The notes below the pieces were generated by a model. The model saw only the letters and a list, made by a program, of their open reading frames with translations. It ran no database searches and was not told the DNA's origin. A stretch of DNA of 39,641 nt from Actinomadura soli (lineage in GTDB: Bacteria; Actinomycetota; Actinomycetes; Streptosporangiales; Streptosporangiaceae): the NCBI RefSeq assembly GCF_005889715.1, contig NZ_VCKW01000051.1:1-39641 (forward strand). Reading direction: 5' to 3'. Of this stretch, positions 9,182 through 17,488 are shown piece after piece; position 1 is the stretch's first letter; each line of letters opens with the position of its first letter. A program made the translations under genes and the position numbers.

Positions 9182-9601
9182 TCATCCCTCCAGGTCGGCG
9201 CGGCCGTCGACGATCGGCCGCAGGTCGGCGTAGGCGCCCGCCCGCGCCCCCTCGGGCGCCGGGCACTCGCCCAGCCGCGCGGTGATCTGCGACGCGCGGT
9301 CGAGGCCGTCGCACTCGATGATCGTGTACCCGGCGAGGACCTCGGCGGTCTCGGGGTAGGGGCCGTCGGTGACGACGGGCACGCCGTCCCTGGTGTGGAA
9401 CCTGCGGGTGTGGACGGGCGCGGCCAGGCCGTGGGCGTCCACGAACTCGCCGGACTCGACGAGATCCTGGTTGAACTTCTCCATGAACGCGCCCATCGCG
9501 GCCAGGTCCCCGGCCGTCCAGACCGCCTCGCCCGCGGGCACCGTGCCCGCCATCTCGTCGTAGTCCCGCTGCGACGCGTACAGCATGATCATGTACTTCA
9601 T
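9182..9601 (-). CDS. YCII-related DGPF-domain protein
   Basis: A 139-residue small protein opening MKYMIMLYASQRDYDEM, with the hallmark DGPYPETAEVLAGYTIIECD (the D-G-P-F/Y motif) and the C-terminal typical REIP/LRPI-like ending (YADLRPIVDGRAD). DGPF proteins are genomically paired with ECF42 sigma factors, and here the sigma gene starts 7 bases after this stop, so they form an operon. The ribosome site GAGAGGGAGAA precedes the ATG. The biochemical function of DGPF proteins is not known; they resemble the ferredoxin-like YciI enzyme fold. An upstream promoter resembling ECF42 targets suggests autoregulation by its partner. Confidence 0.9.
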   Translation of the reverse strand: MKYMIMLYASQRDYDEMAGTVPAGEAVWTAGDLAAMGAFMEKFNQDLVESGEFVDAHGLAAPVHTRRFHTRDGVPVVTDGPYPETAEVLAGYTIIECDGLDRASQITARLGECPAPEGARAGAYADLRPIVDGRADLEG

Positions 9602-9652
9602 GGCCGTTCTCCCTCTCGTTGCGGCGTTCTGCCTGCGCCTCTCACCGGAGAC

Positions 9653-9679
9653 GTCGGAGCCGCCGCGCCCCGTTCGACA
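9653..9679 (-). promoter_or_regulatory. candidate ECF42-dependent promoter
   Basis: Reading the minus strand, TGTCGA lies at 9674-9679 and CGAC at 9653-9656, with 17 bases between. TGTCGA (-35) with CGA/TC (-10) is the ECF42 target pattern as I remember it. It lies about 50 bases upstream of the DGPF start codon. Autoregulation of the sigma/DGPF operon is the inference. Confidence 0.5.
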
Positions 9680-9714
9680 CCTTCCCAGGGTGCCCGCCCG
9701 GCCGGCGGAACCGG

Positions 9715-10377
9715 TCAGGCGAGGCCGGCGTCGTGGGCCAGCAGGGCGATCTGGGTGCGGTTGTCCAGGCCGAGCTTGGTCAGGACGCTGGAGACGTGCG
9801 CCTTGACGGTCGCGACGCCCATGAACAGCTCGGCGGCGATCTCCGCGTTGGAGCGCCCCCGGGCGATGGCGAGGACGACGTCGTTCTCGCGCGGCGTGAG
9901 CCGGTCGAGCGCCGCGCGGGCCCGCTGGTGCGCGCCCGCCTCGACGGCCGCGCGGTCCATGAGCCGGCGGGTGATCCGCGGCGACAGGATCGGGTCCCCG
10001 GCCGCGACCCGCAGGACCGCCTGGACGATCTCGTCCGGCGGGGTGTCCTTGAGCAGGAACCCGCTGGCCCCGGCGCGCAGCGCACGCAGGATGTTCTCGT
10101 CGGAGTCGAACGTCGTCAGCACGACGACCTCGGGCGGGTTCGTCCGGGCCCGGAGCCTGCGGGTGGCGGTGATGCCGTCCACGCGCGGCATCCGCAGGTC
10201 CATGAGGACGACGTCGGGCGCGTGCGCGTCGGCCGCGGCGGAGACCTCGTCGCCGTCGGCGGCCTCGCCCGCCACGGCGATGCCCGCCGTCCCGTCCAGC
10301 ATCAACGACAGCCCGGCGCGGACGAGGGCGTCGTCGTCCACGATCAGGACGCGCAGGGGGCGGGTCACGCGGGCCAT
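9715..10377 (-). CDS. NarL/FixJ-type response regulator
   Basis: A 220-residue two-component response regulator. The receiver domain (~8-125) has the acidic pocket VDDDA at 13-17, phospho-acceptor Asp60 in VVLMDLRMP, and the Lys of FLLKDTPP. A LuxR-type HTH (~150-215) has LTPRENDVVLAIARGRSNAE and VKAHVSSVLTKLGLDNRTQ. Its start lies inside the end of the kinase gene (overlap 10365-10377), so the pair is translationally coupled. Targets are unknown; such orphan-like DesK/NarL pairs in actinomycetes often control envelope or ABC-export genes, but none lies adjacent. Confidence 0.93.
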   Translation of the reverse strand: MARVTRPLRVLIVDDDALVRAGLSLMLDGTAGIAVAGEAADGDEVSAAADAHAPDVVLMDLRMPRVDGITATRRLRARTNPPEVVVLTTFDSDENILRALRAGASGFLLKDTPPDEIVQAVLRVAAGDPILSPRITRRLMDRAAVEAGAHQRARAALDRLTPRENDVVLAIARGRSNAEIAAELFMGVATVKAHVSSVLTKLGLDNRTQIALLAHDAGLA

Positions 10378-11534
10378 GGTAGCCAGGCGTGCAGCCGGAA
10401 CTCGCCCGCGGTGGCCTGGTGGTCCAGGCGCCCGCCGGCGAGCCGGACCCGCTCGGTCAGCCCGACCAGGCCCGTCCCGCTGCCGGGCGCGGCGGGCGCG
10501 GCGCCCGGGTCCCCGGCCAGCGGGTTGCGGACGTCGATGACCAGCCGCGCCCCCGGCCGCCCCCGCAGCTCGACCCGGACGGGACGGCCCGCCGCGTGCT
10601 TGCGCGCGTTGGTCAGCGCCTCCTGGACGATCCGGTACGCGGTCCGCCCGGCCGCGGCGGGCAGCGCGCCGGGATCGACGACCTCATCGCGCAGGTCCAC
10701 CGTCCCGCCGGCGTCGCGGGACTCCTCCACCAGGCGGGACACGTCGTCCAGCACGGGCTGCGGGCGGCCCTCCTCCGCCTCGTCCTCGCGCAGCAGGACG
10801 ATCACGTCGCGGAGTTCCTCGAGCGCCTGGTGCACCCCCGCGCGCACCACCCCCGCGGCGTGCGCGAGCTTCTCCGGCGGCGCGTCGGGCCGGTACTCCA
10901 GCGCGCCCGCGTAGGTGGCCAGCAGCGACAGCCGGTGCGCCAGCACGTCGTGCATCTCCCGCGCGATCCGGGTGCGCTCGGCCACGCGCGCCTCGGCGAC
11001 CCGGCGGCCCTGCTCGGCCTCGGCGCGGCGGGCGCGCTCGCGCAGCGACTCCAGCAGCGCCCGGCGCGCCCGCGCCAGCGCGCCCCAGCCGATCAGCGCG
11101 CCGTACCCGAGCGCGATCAGCAGCAGCCACCAGCCGAACGAGATCCCGCCCGCGGGCTGCCACAGCCCCTGCACGACGTGCGCGCCGACGCCCGCCGCGG
11201 CGATCCCGGCGGCGACCGGGAACGGGCGGCGCTGCGCGACGTGCAGCGCCGCCAGCGTCGCCGCGGGAGTCGCGGCCGGCGACATCGCCGCCAGGACCGT
11301 CAGCGCGGCGGCGACCGCGACCGGGCGCCACAGCAGCGCCGGGGACAGCAGGCACGCCGCCGCCCCGAGCGCGATGTCCAGGGCGAGCCGCCCGTCCGGC
11401 GCGTCCGCGGTGTGGCGGCCGATGATCGTCGCGGTGGCCAGCGCGCCGGTGACGGCGAGCATGATCGCGGCCGATGCCGCCCGGCGCCGCCGGCACGGGT
11501 CGGCGGGTCCGGGTCCGTAGGTCTCCTTGTTCAC
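10365..11534 (-). CDS. sensor histidine kinase, HisKA_3 (DesK/NarX) type
   Basis: A 389-residue membrane kinase. The N-terminal half holds about five or six hydrophobic segments (residues ~20-155) with almost no extracytoplasmic loops, so the signal is probably sensed in the membrane. A short coiled coil leads to the dimerisation/phospho-acceptor motif RIAREMHDVLAH with His195. The HATPase_c domain shows the N-box AYRIVQEALTNARKHA and G-box GSGTGLVGLTERVRLAGG. It is encoded immediately upstream of, and overlapping, its cognate response regulator. Confidence 0.93.
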   Translation of the reverse strand: MNKETYGPGPADPCRRRRAASAAIMLAVTGALATATIIGRHTADAPDGRLALDIALGAAACLLSPALLWRPVAVAAALTVLAAMSPAATPAATLAALHVAQRRPFPVAAGIAAAGVGAHVVQGLWQPAGGISFGWWLLLIALGYGALIGWGALARARRALLESLRERARRAEAEQGRRVAEARVAERTRIAREMHDVLAHRLSLLATYAGALEYRPDAPPEKLAHAAGVVRAGVHQALEELRDVIVLLREDEAEEGRPQPVLDDVSRLVEESRDAGGTVDLRDEVVDPGALPAAAGRTAYRIVQEALTNARKHAAGRPVRVELRGRPGARLVIDVRNPLAGDPGAAPAAPGSGTGLVGLTERVRLAGGRLDHQATAGEFRLHAWLPWPA

Positions 11535-11677
11535 CGGCGAAGGCTAACCCCGCAGGTCACGCCGCCGACACCGACCAAAGTCGGGGCCTGTCCCGCCCGT
11601 GGGCGGATCTCCCGCCCGTGGACCGATCCGCCGCCCGCCTCGCCCGGCCCCCGCGCGGGCGTGGCGGCGCCGTCCGG

Positions 11678-12232
11678 CTACCGGGGCTCCATGCGCAGCA
11701 CGGCCGTCCCCCCGGCCGCCGCGACCACGGTGATGACGACCCCGTTGGCCTTGATCCGCGCGCCGGGATGCGCGGTGATCTTCGCGTTCCCGGCGGAGCC
11801 GAACGCGGGACCGGCGACCATGGTCTGGCAGCGGGGGTCGCCCTCGCAGTTGAGGTCGAACGCGCCCGAGGAGGGGAGGGCGACGTCGAAGGAGACCTCG
11901 CCGCCCTTCAGCGACGTCACCTTGATCGCGCTGACTTCGAGCTTGTCCTCGTCCATGGCGATGGTGACCCGCCGCGCCACCTTGACCTCGCAGGTGCCGT
12001 CCTTGCAGGCGCGCAGGTTCGTGCCGTCCGCCGCCCGCGGCGGTGCCGGCGCCGCGGGCGGCGTGCTCGCCGCCGGAGCCGGTGACCCGGCCGGTGTCCG
12101 CGCGGAGGGGGATCCGCTCGCGGACGCGGCCCCGTTCTCCTCGCCCCCGCATCCGGCCGCGCCCAGGGCGGCGGTGACCGCCACCAGCCCGGCGGCGGCG
12201 CGACGACGGAGACCAGCGCGTGGACGGGCCAT
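11678..12232 (-). CDS. secreted lipoprotein of unknown function
   Basis: A 184-residue protein. ATG 12232 has AAGGAG upstream. A signal peptide runs MARPRAGLRRRAAAGLVAVT and ends in LGAAGC, an acceptable lipobox with lipidated Cys at about 27. A ~45-residue Ser/Pro/Ala-rich linker follows, then a compact domain with four Cys (LRACKDGTCEV and LNCEGDPRCQTM) that may form two disulphides. No enzymatic motif is recognised. The domain is mostly beta by residue pattern (KLEVSAIKVTSLKGGEVSFDV; KANGVVITVVAAAGGTAVLR). It should be anchored outside the cell. It sits between the two-component system and a divergent GNAT gene; a sensing partnership with the kinase is possible but unsupported. Confidence 0.75.
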   Translation of the reverse strand: MARPRAGLRRRAAAGLVAVTAALGAAGCGGEENGAASASGSPSARTPAGSPAPAASTPPAAPAPPRAADGTNLRACKDGTCEVKVARRVTIAMDEDKLEVSAIKVTSLKGGEVSFDVALPSSGAFDLNCEGDPRCQTMVAGPAFGSAGNAKITAHPGARIKANGVVITVVAAAGGTAVLRMEPR

Positions 12233-12398
12233 GACGGGGACTCCTTCGGTCTGCGCGCACGTCCGGTCGTGCGGGGCGGGGGTCCTGACGATAGGCACCG
12301 GGCACGGGGACGGGTCCCGCCAACCGTCCGATAGGCCCGGCCTGCGGTTTGGCGGCAGCGGGAAATTCATGTGCGTGAGCGGCGGGGCGTTCGTCATC

Positions 12399-13289
12399 AT
12401 GCGGCGCATGGACTCCGCGCGAATCAGGCTCATGTCGCAGGACGATCTGCCGGCCGCCGAACGCGTCTCGGCGGTGACGTTCCTGGACGCGGACCGCCTC
12501 GGCAGGCGGGTCGGCGAGCCGGAGCCTGAACCGCCCTCCGCCGCCGTCTCGCAGCGCTGGATCGACCGGATGGGGTTCTTCCTCACCGCCGACCCGGAAG
12601 GCTGCTGGGTGGCCGAGGACGCGCGGGGGATCGCCGGTTTCGCCATCTCCCAGAACCGGGGCCCGCTGTGGTACCTGGCGACCTACGGTGTCCTGCCCGA
12701 CCGGCAGGGCAAGGGCATCGGCAGGAGGCTGATGGACGCCGCCCTCGCGCACGCCGGCGGCCGTCCGGGACTGTTCTCGGCGACCGCGCATCCCGGGGCG
12801 ACCCGCCGCTACCGGCTGGCCGGCTTCACCCTGCACCCGCAAATGCGGATGGTTGGCCGCGTCGACCGGTCCGCGCTCCCGGCCGTCCGCGGGCTGCGCG
12901 ACGGCCGCGACGGCGACCTGGAATGGATGGACGACCTGGACCGGAGCCTGCGCGGCGCGGGCCACGGCCCCGACCACCGGTACATGCTCGGCTCTCTGCG
13001 GCTGGTGGTCTGCGACGACCGCGGCCGCCCCGGCTACGTCTACATCGACGACGACGCGGGACGGCCCGTGCTCCTGGCCGCCGCCCACCCGGAGACGGCC
13101 CGGCTCCTGCTGTGGGAAGCGCTCGCGTCCGCTGACGGCGAGACCCTCGTCAACTGCATCACCACCGCCAACCATTGGGCCGTGGACGCCGGTCTGGCCG
13201 CCCGTCTCCACCTCGACCAGGAGGGCTTCCTGGCGGTGCGCGGCATGATCCCGCCCGCGCCCTACCTGGCCAGCGGACACTTCCTGTGA
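12399..13289 (+). CDS. GNAT N-acetyltransferase, tandem-domain
   Basis: About 296 residues. The first GNAT domain has VAEDARGIAGFAISQNRG and the acetyl-CoA loop LPDRQGKGIGRRLMDAALAH. The second half (GRPGYVYIDDDAGRPVLLAA ... VNCITTANHWAVDAGLAARL) is a weaker GNAT-like repeat, as found in two-domain actinobacterial acetyltransferases. Possible starts are ATG 12369, 12399 or 12408; conserved sequence begins near 12408. The substrate is not inferable. It is transcribed divergently from the lipoprotein gene. Confidence 0.82.
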   Translation: MRRMDSARIRLMSQDDLPAAERVSAVTFLDADRLGRRVGEPEPEPPSAAVSQRWIDRMGFFLTADPEGCWVAEDARGIAGFAISQNRGPLWYLATYGVLPDRQGKGIGRRLMDAALAHAGGRPGLFSATAHPGATRRYRLAGFTLHPQMRMVGRVDRSALPAVRGLRDGRDGDLEWMDDLDRSLRGAGHGPDHRYMLGSLRLVVCDDRGRPGYVYIDDDAGRPVLLAAAHPETARLLLWEALASADGETLVNCITTANHWAVDAGLAARLHLDQEGFLAVRGMIPPAPYLASGHFL

Positions 13290-13307
13290 CCCTCGCCCCG
13301 GGCCCGG

Positions 13308-13709
13308 TCAGACGTTCTGACGTTCCGCGGCACCGGGCGTGGGCGCGTCCCTGCCCGGCGAGGTCCGCGCGCGCCGGACGACCTGGGCGAGGGCGGCGGT
13401 GAGCAACGCGGCCGCCACCAGCCGCGCGCTGATCCACAGCGGCGACCGGTGGCCGTGCCCCGGCGGCGATGGCGGCGCCGCCGAGGGCAGGCCCGGCGGC
13501 CGCGCCCACGTTGAGCGCCGCGGTCGCGAAGGCGCCGCCGAGCGAGGGCGCCCCCGCCGCCGCGTACAGGATCCGCGCGATCAGCGTCGACCCGACGGCG
13601 AACGACAGAGTCCCCTGGACGAAGACGAGCAGGACCGCGGCGACCTGATCGTCGGCCATGACCGTGAACAGCGTCCACCCGGCGAGCAGATGTAGATGGC
13701 CAAGGGCAT
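13308..13709 (-). pseudogene. MFS transporter with large internal deletion and frameshift
   Basis: From ATG 13709 the frame reads MPLAIYI, the standard opening of Cmx/DHA1-like MFS exporters. It then jumps directly to C-terminal-half sequence: LAGWTLFTVMADDQVA in one frame, then VLLVFVQGTLSFAVGST and GGAFATAALNVGAAAGPALG. Another shift near 13460 is needed to reach GHRSPLWISARLVAAALLTA and the stop at 13308. About 250 residues of the transporter are missing, so it cannot function. It is a decayed efflux gene, convergent with the GNAT gene. Confidence 0.7.
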
Positions 13710-14111
13710 AGGAGGAACTCCACAGTCGCGTCGAGAGGCATCGAAGGAGGGCGCGGACGCACCACCGCGACGTCCCGGACCGGCCATGTCAGGCATGCCT
13801 GGCGGGACGTGCGAGCGCGATCGCGTGAAGGAGCCCGGACCTCGCCAGCCGACGGCAGGCAGCGGAAGGCGGCGGAACTCCGTGAAGGATTCAGCCCGAG
13901 CGACGGCCGGGTGACGCTGATCAGATGACAAAGGCGAGCAGGGGATGCACCACTTGCTCTTCAGCGGCGGTGCCGCTGCCGCGTCGCGTCACATGTGGCC
14001 ACCGGGGGAACCGGTGGCTAGCGCCTTGATGCCTCAGGACTGGACACGGGCCACACGATAGACAAGCGCCACGAAACTCGTCCACCGCGTTTCCAGCGAC
14101 CGGGTCGCCCT
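13710..14111. other. gene-free stretch
   Basis: About 400 bases without a coding region I can support. Short frames exist on both strands but have arginine/serine-rich shadow composition and no recognisable motif or ribosome site. It holds the upstream region of the flavoprotein gene; its promoter-proximal end is listed separately. Confidence 0.5.
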
Positions 14112-14138
14112 TTTGCCGCCTTGGCAAAGAGGTTTGCC
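14112..14138 (+). promoter_or_regulatory. TTTGCC/GGCAAA operator-like cluster
   Basis: TTTGCC (14112-14117), its inverted complement GGCAAA (14123-14128, 5-base spacer) and another TTTGCC (14133-14138) lie 45-70 bases before the GTG start of the flavoprotein gene. A weak promoter, TTGCCT-18-CATAGT (14134-14163), overlaps the last box. The spacing suggests a dimeric repressor site. Confidence 0.45.
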
Positions 14139-14182
14139 TTTCGGTGCCCCGGGTTCGCATAGTCGTGGTGGAGGTGGTCACA

Positions 14183-15142
14183 GTGACCGATCGGTTGAGA
14201 GACGGCTATGACGTGGTGGTGGTAGGCGGCGGCGCCGCGGGCTTGAACGGGGCGCTGATGCTGGCCCGCGCCCGGCGGTCCGTCGTGGTGGTCGACGCGG
14301 GCCAGCCGCGCAACGCCCCCGCCGCCGGTGTGCACGGGCTGCTGGCCAGGGAGGGGATCAGCCCGGCCGAACTGCTGGAACGCGGCCGGGCCGAGGTCCG
14401 CTACTACGGCGGCCACGTGGTGACGGGAGAGGTCGCCGGGGCGGTCCGCGACGGCGACGAGTTCGTTGTGACGCTGGCGGGGGGCGCGTCCGTCCGCGCG
14501 CGGCGGCTGCTGGTGACGACCGGGGTGGTGGACGAGCTGCCGGATGTGCCCGGCCTGCGGGACCGGTGGGGACGCGACGTCGTGCACTGCCCGTACTGCC
14601 ACGGCTGGGAGATCCGCGACCAGGCCATCGGCGTGCTCGCCACCGGGCCGATGGCGGTGCATCAGGCGCTGCTGTTCCGCCAGCTGAGCGACGACGTCAC
14701 CCTCTTCTCCCACACCACGCCGCCGGCCGGCGAGGAGGCCGCGCAGCTCGCCGCCCGCGGCGTCCGCGTGATCGACGGCGAGGTGGCGGCCCTGGTGATC
14801 GCCGAGGACCGCATCGCGGGCGTGCGGCTGACCGACGGGACGGTGGTCGGCCGCGAGGCGCTGGTGGTCGCGCCGCGGATGACCGTGCGCGCCGCCTTCC
14901 TCGACGGGCTCGGGCTGCGGCCGGCCGAGCATCCCGCCGGGGTCGGTGAGCACATCCCGTCCGACGCGACCGGCCGGACCGACGTGCCGGGAGTGTGGGT
15001 CGCGGGCAACGCCACCGACCTGATGGCCCAGGTCGGCGCCTCCGCCGCCGGGGGCGCCGCCGCGGGCGCCCAGATCAACGCCGACCTGATCGCCGAGGAG
15101 ACCCGCCAGGCGGTGGCCGCCCACAGCGGTGTGAACGCGTGA
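14183..15142 (+). CDS. thioredoxin-reductase-like FAD/NAD(P) oxidoreductase
   Basis: A 319-residue flavoenzyme. The FAD-binding Rossmann motif is DVVVVGGGAAGLNGAL (residues 10-25). The redox motif CPYC lies at 136-139 in VVHCPYCHGWEI, just where TrxR-like enzymes carry CxxC. The NAD(P)-binding segment begins AIGVLATG, and the C-terminal FAD motif is PGVWVAGNATD...VGASAAGG. A second NADPH GxGxxG is poorly conserved (ATGPMAVH). GTG 14183 was chosen because GGAGG lies about 10 bases upstream. No thioredoxin gene is adjacent, so the physiological partner is unknown; many such stand-alone enzymes act on low-molecular-weight disulphides or natural-product dithiols. Confidence 0.88.
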   Translation: MTDRLRDGYDVVVVGGGAAGLNGALMLARARRSVVVVDAGQPRNAPAAGVHGLLAREGISPAELLERGRAEVRYYGGHVVTGEVAGAVRDGDEFVVTLAGGASVRARRLLVTTGVVDELPDVPGLRDRWGRDVVHCPYCHGWEIRDQAIGVLATGPMAVHQALLFRQLSDDVTLFSHTTPPAGEEAAQLAARGVRVIDGEVAALVIAEDRIAGVRLTDGTVVGREALVVAPRMTVRAAFLDGLGLRPAEHPAGVGEHIPSDATGRTDVPGVWVAGNATDLMAQVGASAAGGAAAGAQINADLIAEETRQAVAAHSGVNA

Positions 15143-15209
15143 CGGACGACCGCCGCCAGGGTCCGCGCCTTGGCGGCGGTCCCCGGCGGCCGGGAGCCGA
15201 CAGGCTCGA

Positions 15210-16028
15210 TCAGCCGATCGGTGGTGCGAGGTAGTCCAGCGCATAACCGTCGCCGGAGGCGGTGACGCGGGCGATGCCGGGGGAGTCGAGGTGGGCACCG
15301 GCGACGAAGTGGTGCGGCCGGGTCAGCTGCTTGAGGAGCGCCGCTCGCGCGGCGCGGGCCTGGGACTGGTCGCCGTCGAGCTCCCAGGACACGTCCGGCT
15401 GATCGAACTGGAGCGTGGGAACGTGAACGGTGTCGCCCCACGCGAGAAGGCGGCCGGTGCCGCTTGTGACCTCGTAGACGGTGTGACCGGGCGTGTGGCC
15501 CGGTGCCGGGATCGCGGTGGTCCAGTCATTGATCGCGACCTTCTCCGAGACGGGTACGACCCGGTCGCGGATCGGTTCGAGCCGCCCCGTGAACACCGAG
15601 GTGTCGCCCGCCCCGATCCACACGCGCTCGAGTCCGGTGAACGCCTCTGAGCCGTCCGGCGTGATCAGGCCGCTCACGTGGTCCTGGTGCCTGTGGGTGA
15701 TGGCCACATCGGTGACATGCGCGCGGTCGATTCCCGCTTCGCCGAGCGCGTCGTAGATCAATCCCATGGTGGGCTCGTGCCAGACGTCGGACGCGCCGGT
15801 GTCGATGAGAACCGACCGCGTGCCGTCGGTGACGAAGAAGGCGTTGACCGACAGCCGCAGGTTGCCGCCGGCCAGCGGGACGGCGGCCGGCAGTTCATCG
15901 AGCGGGCGCCCGTCCTCGTCGCGGAGCCGTGTCGGCGGCATGTCGATGTACCCGTCCCGCAGCGAGATCACCCGCAGGTCGCCGAATTCGAACGTGGCAT
16001 GGTGCCGGCCACTCGAGATCAAACGCAT
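15210..16028 (-). CDS. metallo-beta-lactamase-fold hydrolase
   Basis: A 272-residue enzyme. Zinc-ligand motif THRHQDH at 111-117 (HxHxDH), then PAPGHTPGH, WGDTVHVP and the final VAGAHLD. LIDTGASDVWHEPTMG precedes the metal site, as in the AHL-lactonase/MBL-hydrolase branch. No signal peptide. ATG 16028 is preceded by GGAGG. It is divergent from a cupin-XRE regulator with 110 bp between starts, suggesting that the regulator controls it. Substrate undetermined: lactone or thioester hydrolysis are the usual activities. Confidence 0.88.
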   Translation of the reverse strand: MRLISSGRHHATFEFGDLRVISLRDGYIDMPPTRLRDEDGRPLDELPAAVPLAGGNLRLSVNAFFVTDGTRSVLIDTGASDVWHEPTMGLIYDALGEAGIDRAHVTDVAITHRHQDHVSGLITPDGSEAFTGLERVWIGAGDTSVFTGRLEPIRDRVVPVSEKVAINDWTTAIPAPGHTPGHTVYEVTSGTGRLLAWGDTVHVPTLQFDQPDVSWELDGDQSQARAARAALLKQLTRPHHFVAGAHLDSPGIARVTASGDGYALDYLAPPIG

Positions 16029-16138
16029 GGAACCTCCGTCGCGTCGGGCGCACCCCGCGTCTCCGATAGAAGACTCAATCTACTTTGGGAGAAACTCTAC
16101 ACTGTGGGCGGCGACGTACCCATCGATCGAGGAGCACG

Positions 16139-16747
16139 GTGGCCGAGCGAGACGCGAACGCGGCCGGGCCGCAGCACGGTGACGACCTGGCCGGCGCGTT
16201 CGGCGGCAAGGTGCGGCGACGCCGCGAGGAGGCGGGCCTGACGCTGGAGCAGCTGTCCACACGCTCGTCGGTCAGCCGGGCGATGCTGTCCAAGGTCGAA
16301 CGCGGTGAGAAGAGCCCGACGATCGGCGTCGCGTCCAGGATCGCCCACGCGCTCGGCGCGTCGCTCTCGGACCTGATCGGCGCGCCGGCCGCCGCCGCCT
16401 CTGGTGTGGCCGTCGTCATGCGCAAGAGCGATCGCCCTGTTTTCCGTGACCCCGAAACCGGCTTCGAGCGGCACATGGTGTCAGCGGCCCCGGGCGCGGG
16501 AGGGCCCGAGATGGTCGTCCACCACCTGCCCGCGCAGGTCTCCACCGGGCTGCTGCCCGCCTATCCGCCGGACACGGAGAAGCAACTGGTGGTGCTCGAA
16601 GGCACCCTCACCGTCGCGATCGGCGGGATCAGCGAGACCTTGAACACCGGCGACTCCCTGTTCTTCCAGGCCGACGCGGACCACGGCTTCGCCAACCGAA
16701 CGAACGCCCCTTGCGAGTACATCATGGTCATCTCACGCAGAACCTGA
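16139..16747 (+). CDS. XRE-family regulator with C-terminal cupin
   Basis: A 202-residue regulator. HTH_XRE at ~20-78 (RRREEAGLTLEQLSTRSSVS, MLSKVERGEKSPTIGVASRI). A small cupin sensor domain at ~105-200 has PPDTEKQLVVLEGTLTVAIG and LNTGDSLFFQADADHGFANR. This architecture matches PuuR/SutR-type repressors that bind small ligands in the cupin. GTG 16139 has GGAG 6 bases upstream, better than the in-frame ATG 16085. It is divergent from the MBL-fold hydrolase. TCTAC boxes around 16079-16102 in the shared region could be its binding site. Confidence 0.88.
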   Translation: MAERDANAAGPQHGDDLAGAFGGKVRRRREEAGLTLEQLSTRSSVSRAMLSKVERGEKSPTIGVASRIAHALGASLSDLIGAPAAAASGVAVVMRKSDRPVFRDPETGFERHMVSAAPGAGGPEMVVHHLPAQVSTGLLPAYPPDTEKQLVVLEGTLTVAIGGISETLNTGDSLFFQADADHGFANRTNAPCEYIMVISRRT

Positions 16748-16780
16748 CCGCCTGCGGGCGCGGTCCCGGCGGTCCGCCGG

Positions 16781-17410
16781 TCACCTTCCGGGGATCGATG
16801 CCCGGGTCTTGCGACGCTTGCGGCTCCATCCGACCTCGGCCGCCAGTTCGTCCACACGGACCCGTCCGTGACCGCCGACGATCCGGTTCCAGGCCCAGGC
16901 CACCTCCGGGCGCAACGGGGGCCCCGTCTCACTTCGCCGGGCGAGGAACGCGTCCACCAACGCGAAGCGCTCCTCCCACGAGGCGGCCTCGCTCAGCCGC
17001 TCGCCGATCCGGGCGGGCTCCCGGCCCCACAGCGCGTCGAGCGCGACGACGGCGCCGTCCAGCTCGGCGGGGGAGACACCCAGGATCGCATGCGCGACCA
17101 GCGGCGACAGGCGCACCTGCACGGCCTCGAAGTTCTCGCCCCGCACCCACATCGCGCCGGAACCGAACCCGGGCCCGGCGACGACGCTGCCCCGCTGCCC
17201 GCGTCCGGCGGCATCGGCCACGATGAGCGGGCCGGCGCCTAACTCCAGAGCCAGCGAGACGGCCGGGTGCGGGACCACGCGGTGACCGGATGCGGGCCCG
17301 CCTCGGTCGCGGAACCCGGCCATGCTGACACCGTCCACCCGGCTGGGCCGCCGGGGCCGTGTGACGTCCCACACGGCCGCGCCGGTGCGCTTGTGCACGG
17401 TGGGCCGCAT
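16781..17410 (-). pseudogene. AraC-family regulator truncated in its DNA-binding domain
   Basis: A 209-residue frame. Residues ~10-140 match the sensor half of DUF6597-type AraC regulators (VVPHPAVSLALELG, GSVVAGPGFGSGAMWVRGEN, VRLSPLVAHAILGVSPAEL). Helices before the HTH follow (VAWAWNRIVGGHGRVRVDEL). The first HTH helix starts normally, LAAEVGWSRKR, then ends in KTRASIPGR and a stop. The remaining ~60 residues of the double HTH are absent. It should not bind DNA normally. It converges on the cupin-XRE gene 33 bp away. Confidence 0.65.
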
Positions 17411-17488
17411 CGTCCCATGGTAAGCGGGCCGCCCGGCGGGAACATTCGTTCAAGCCACCGGCCCGCCCGGACGGCGACAGTGGGTCCC

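Noticed and set aside
12256..13280. Long minus-strand frames opposite the tandem GNAT gene
   Set aside because: Low-complexity shadow composition; the plus strand has clear GNAT motifs.
13921..14181. 86-residue minus-strand ORF divergent from the flavoenzyme
   Set aside because: Thr/Arg-rich start, no ribosome site, covers the probable operator; no recognisable family.
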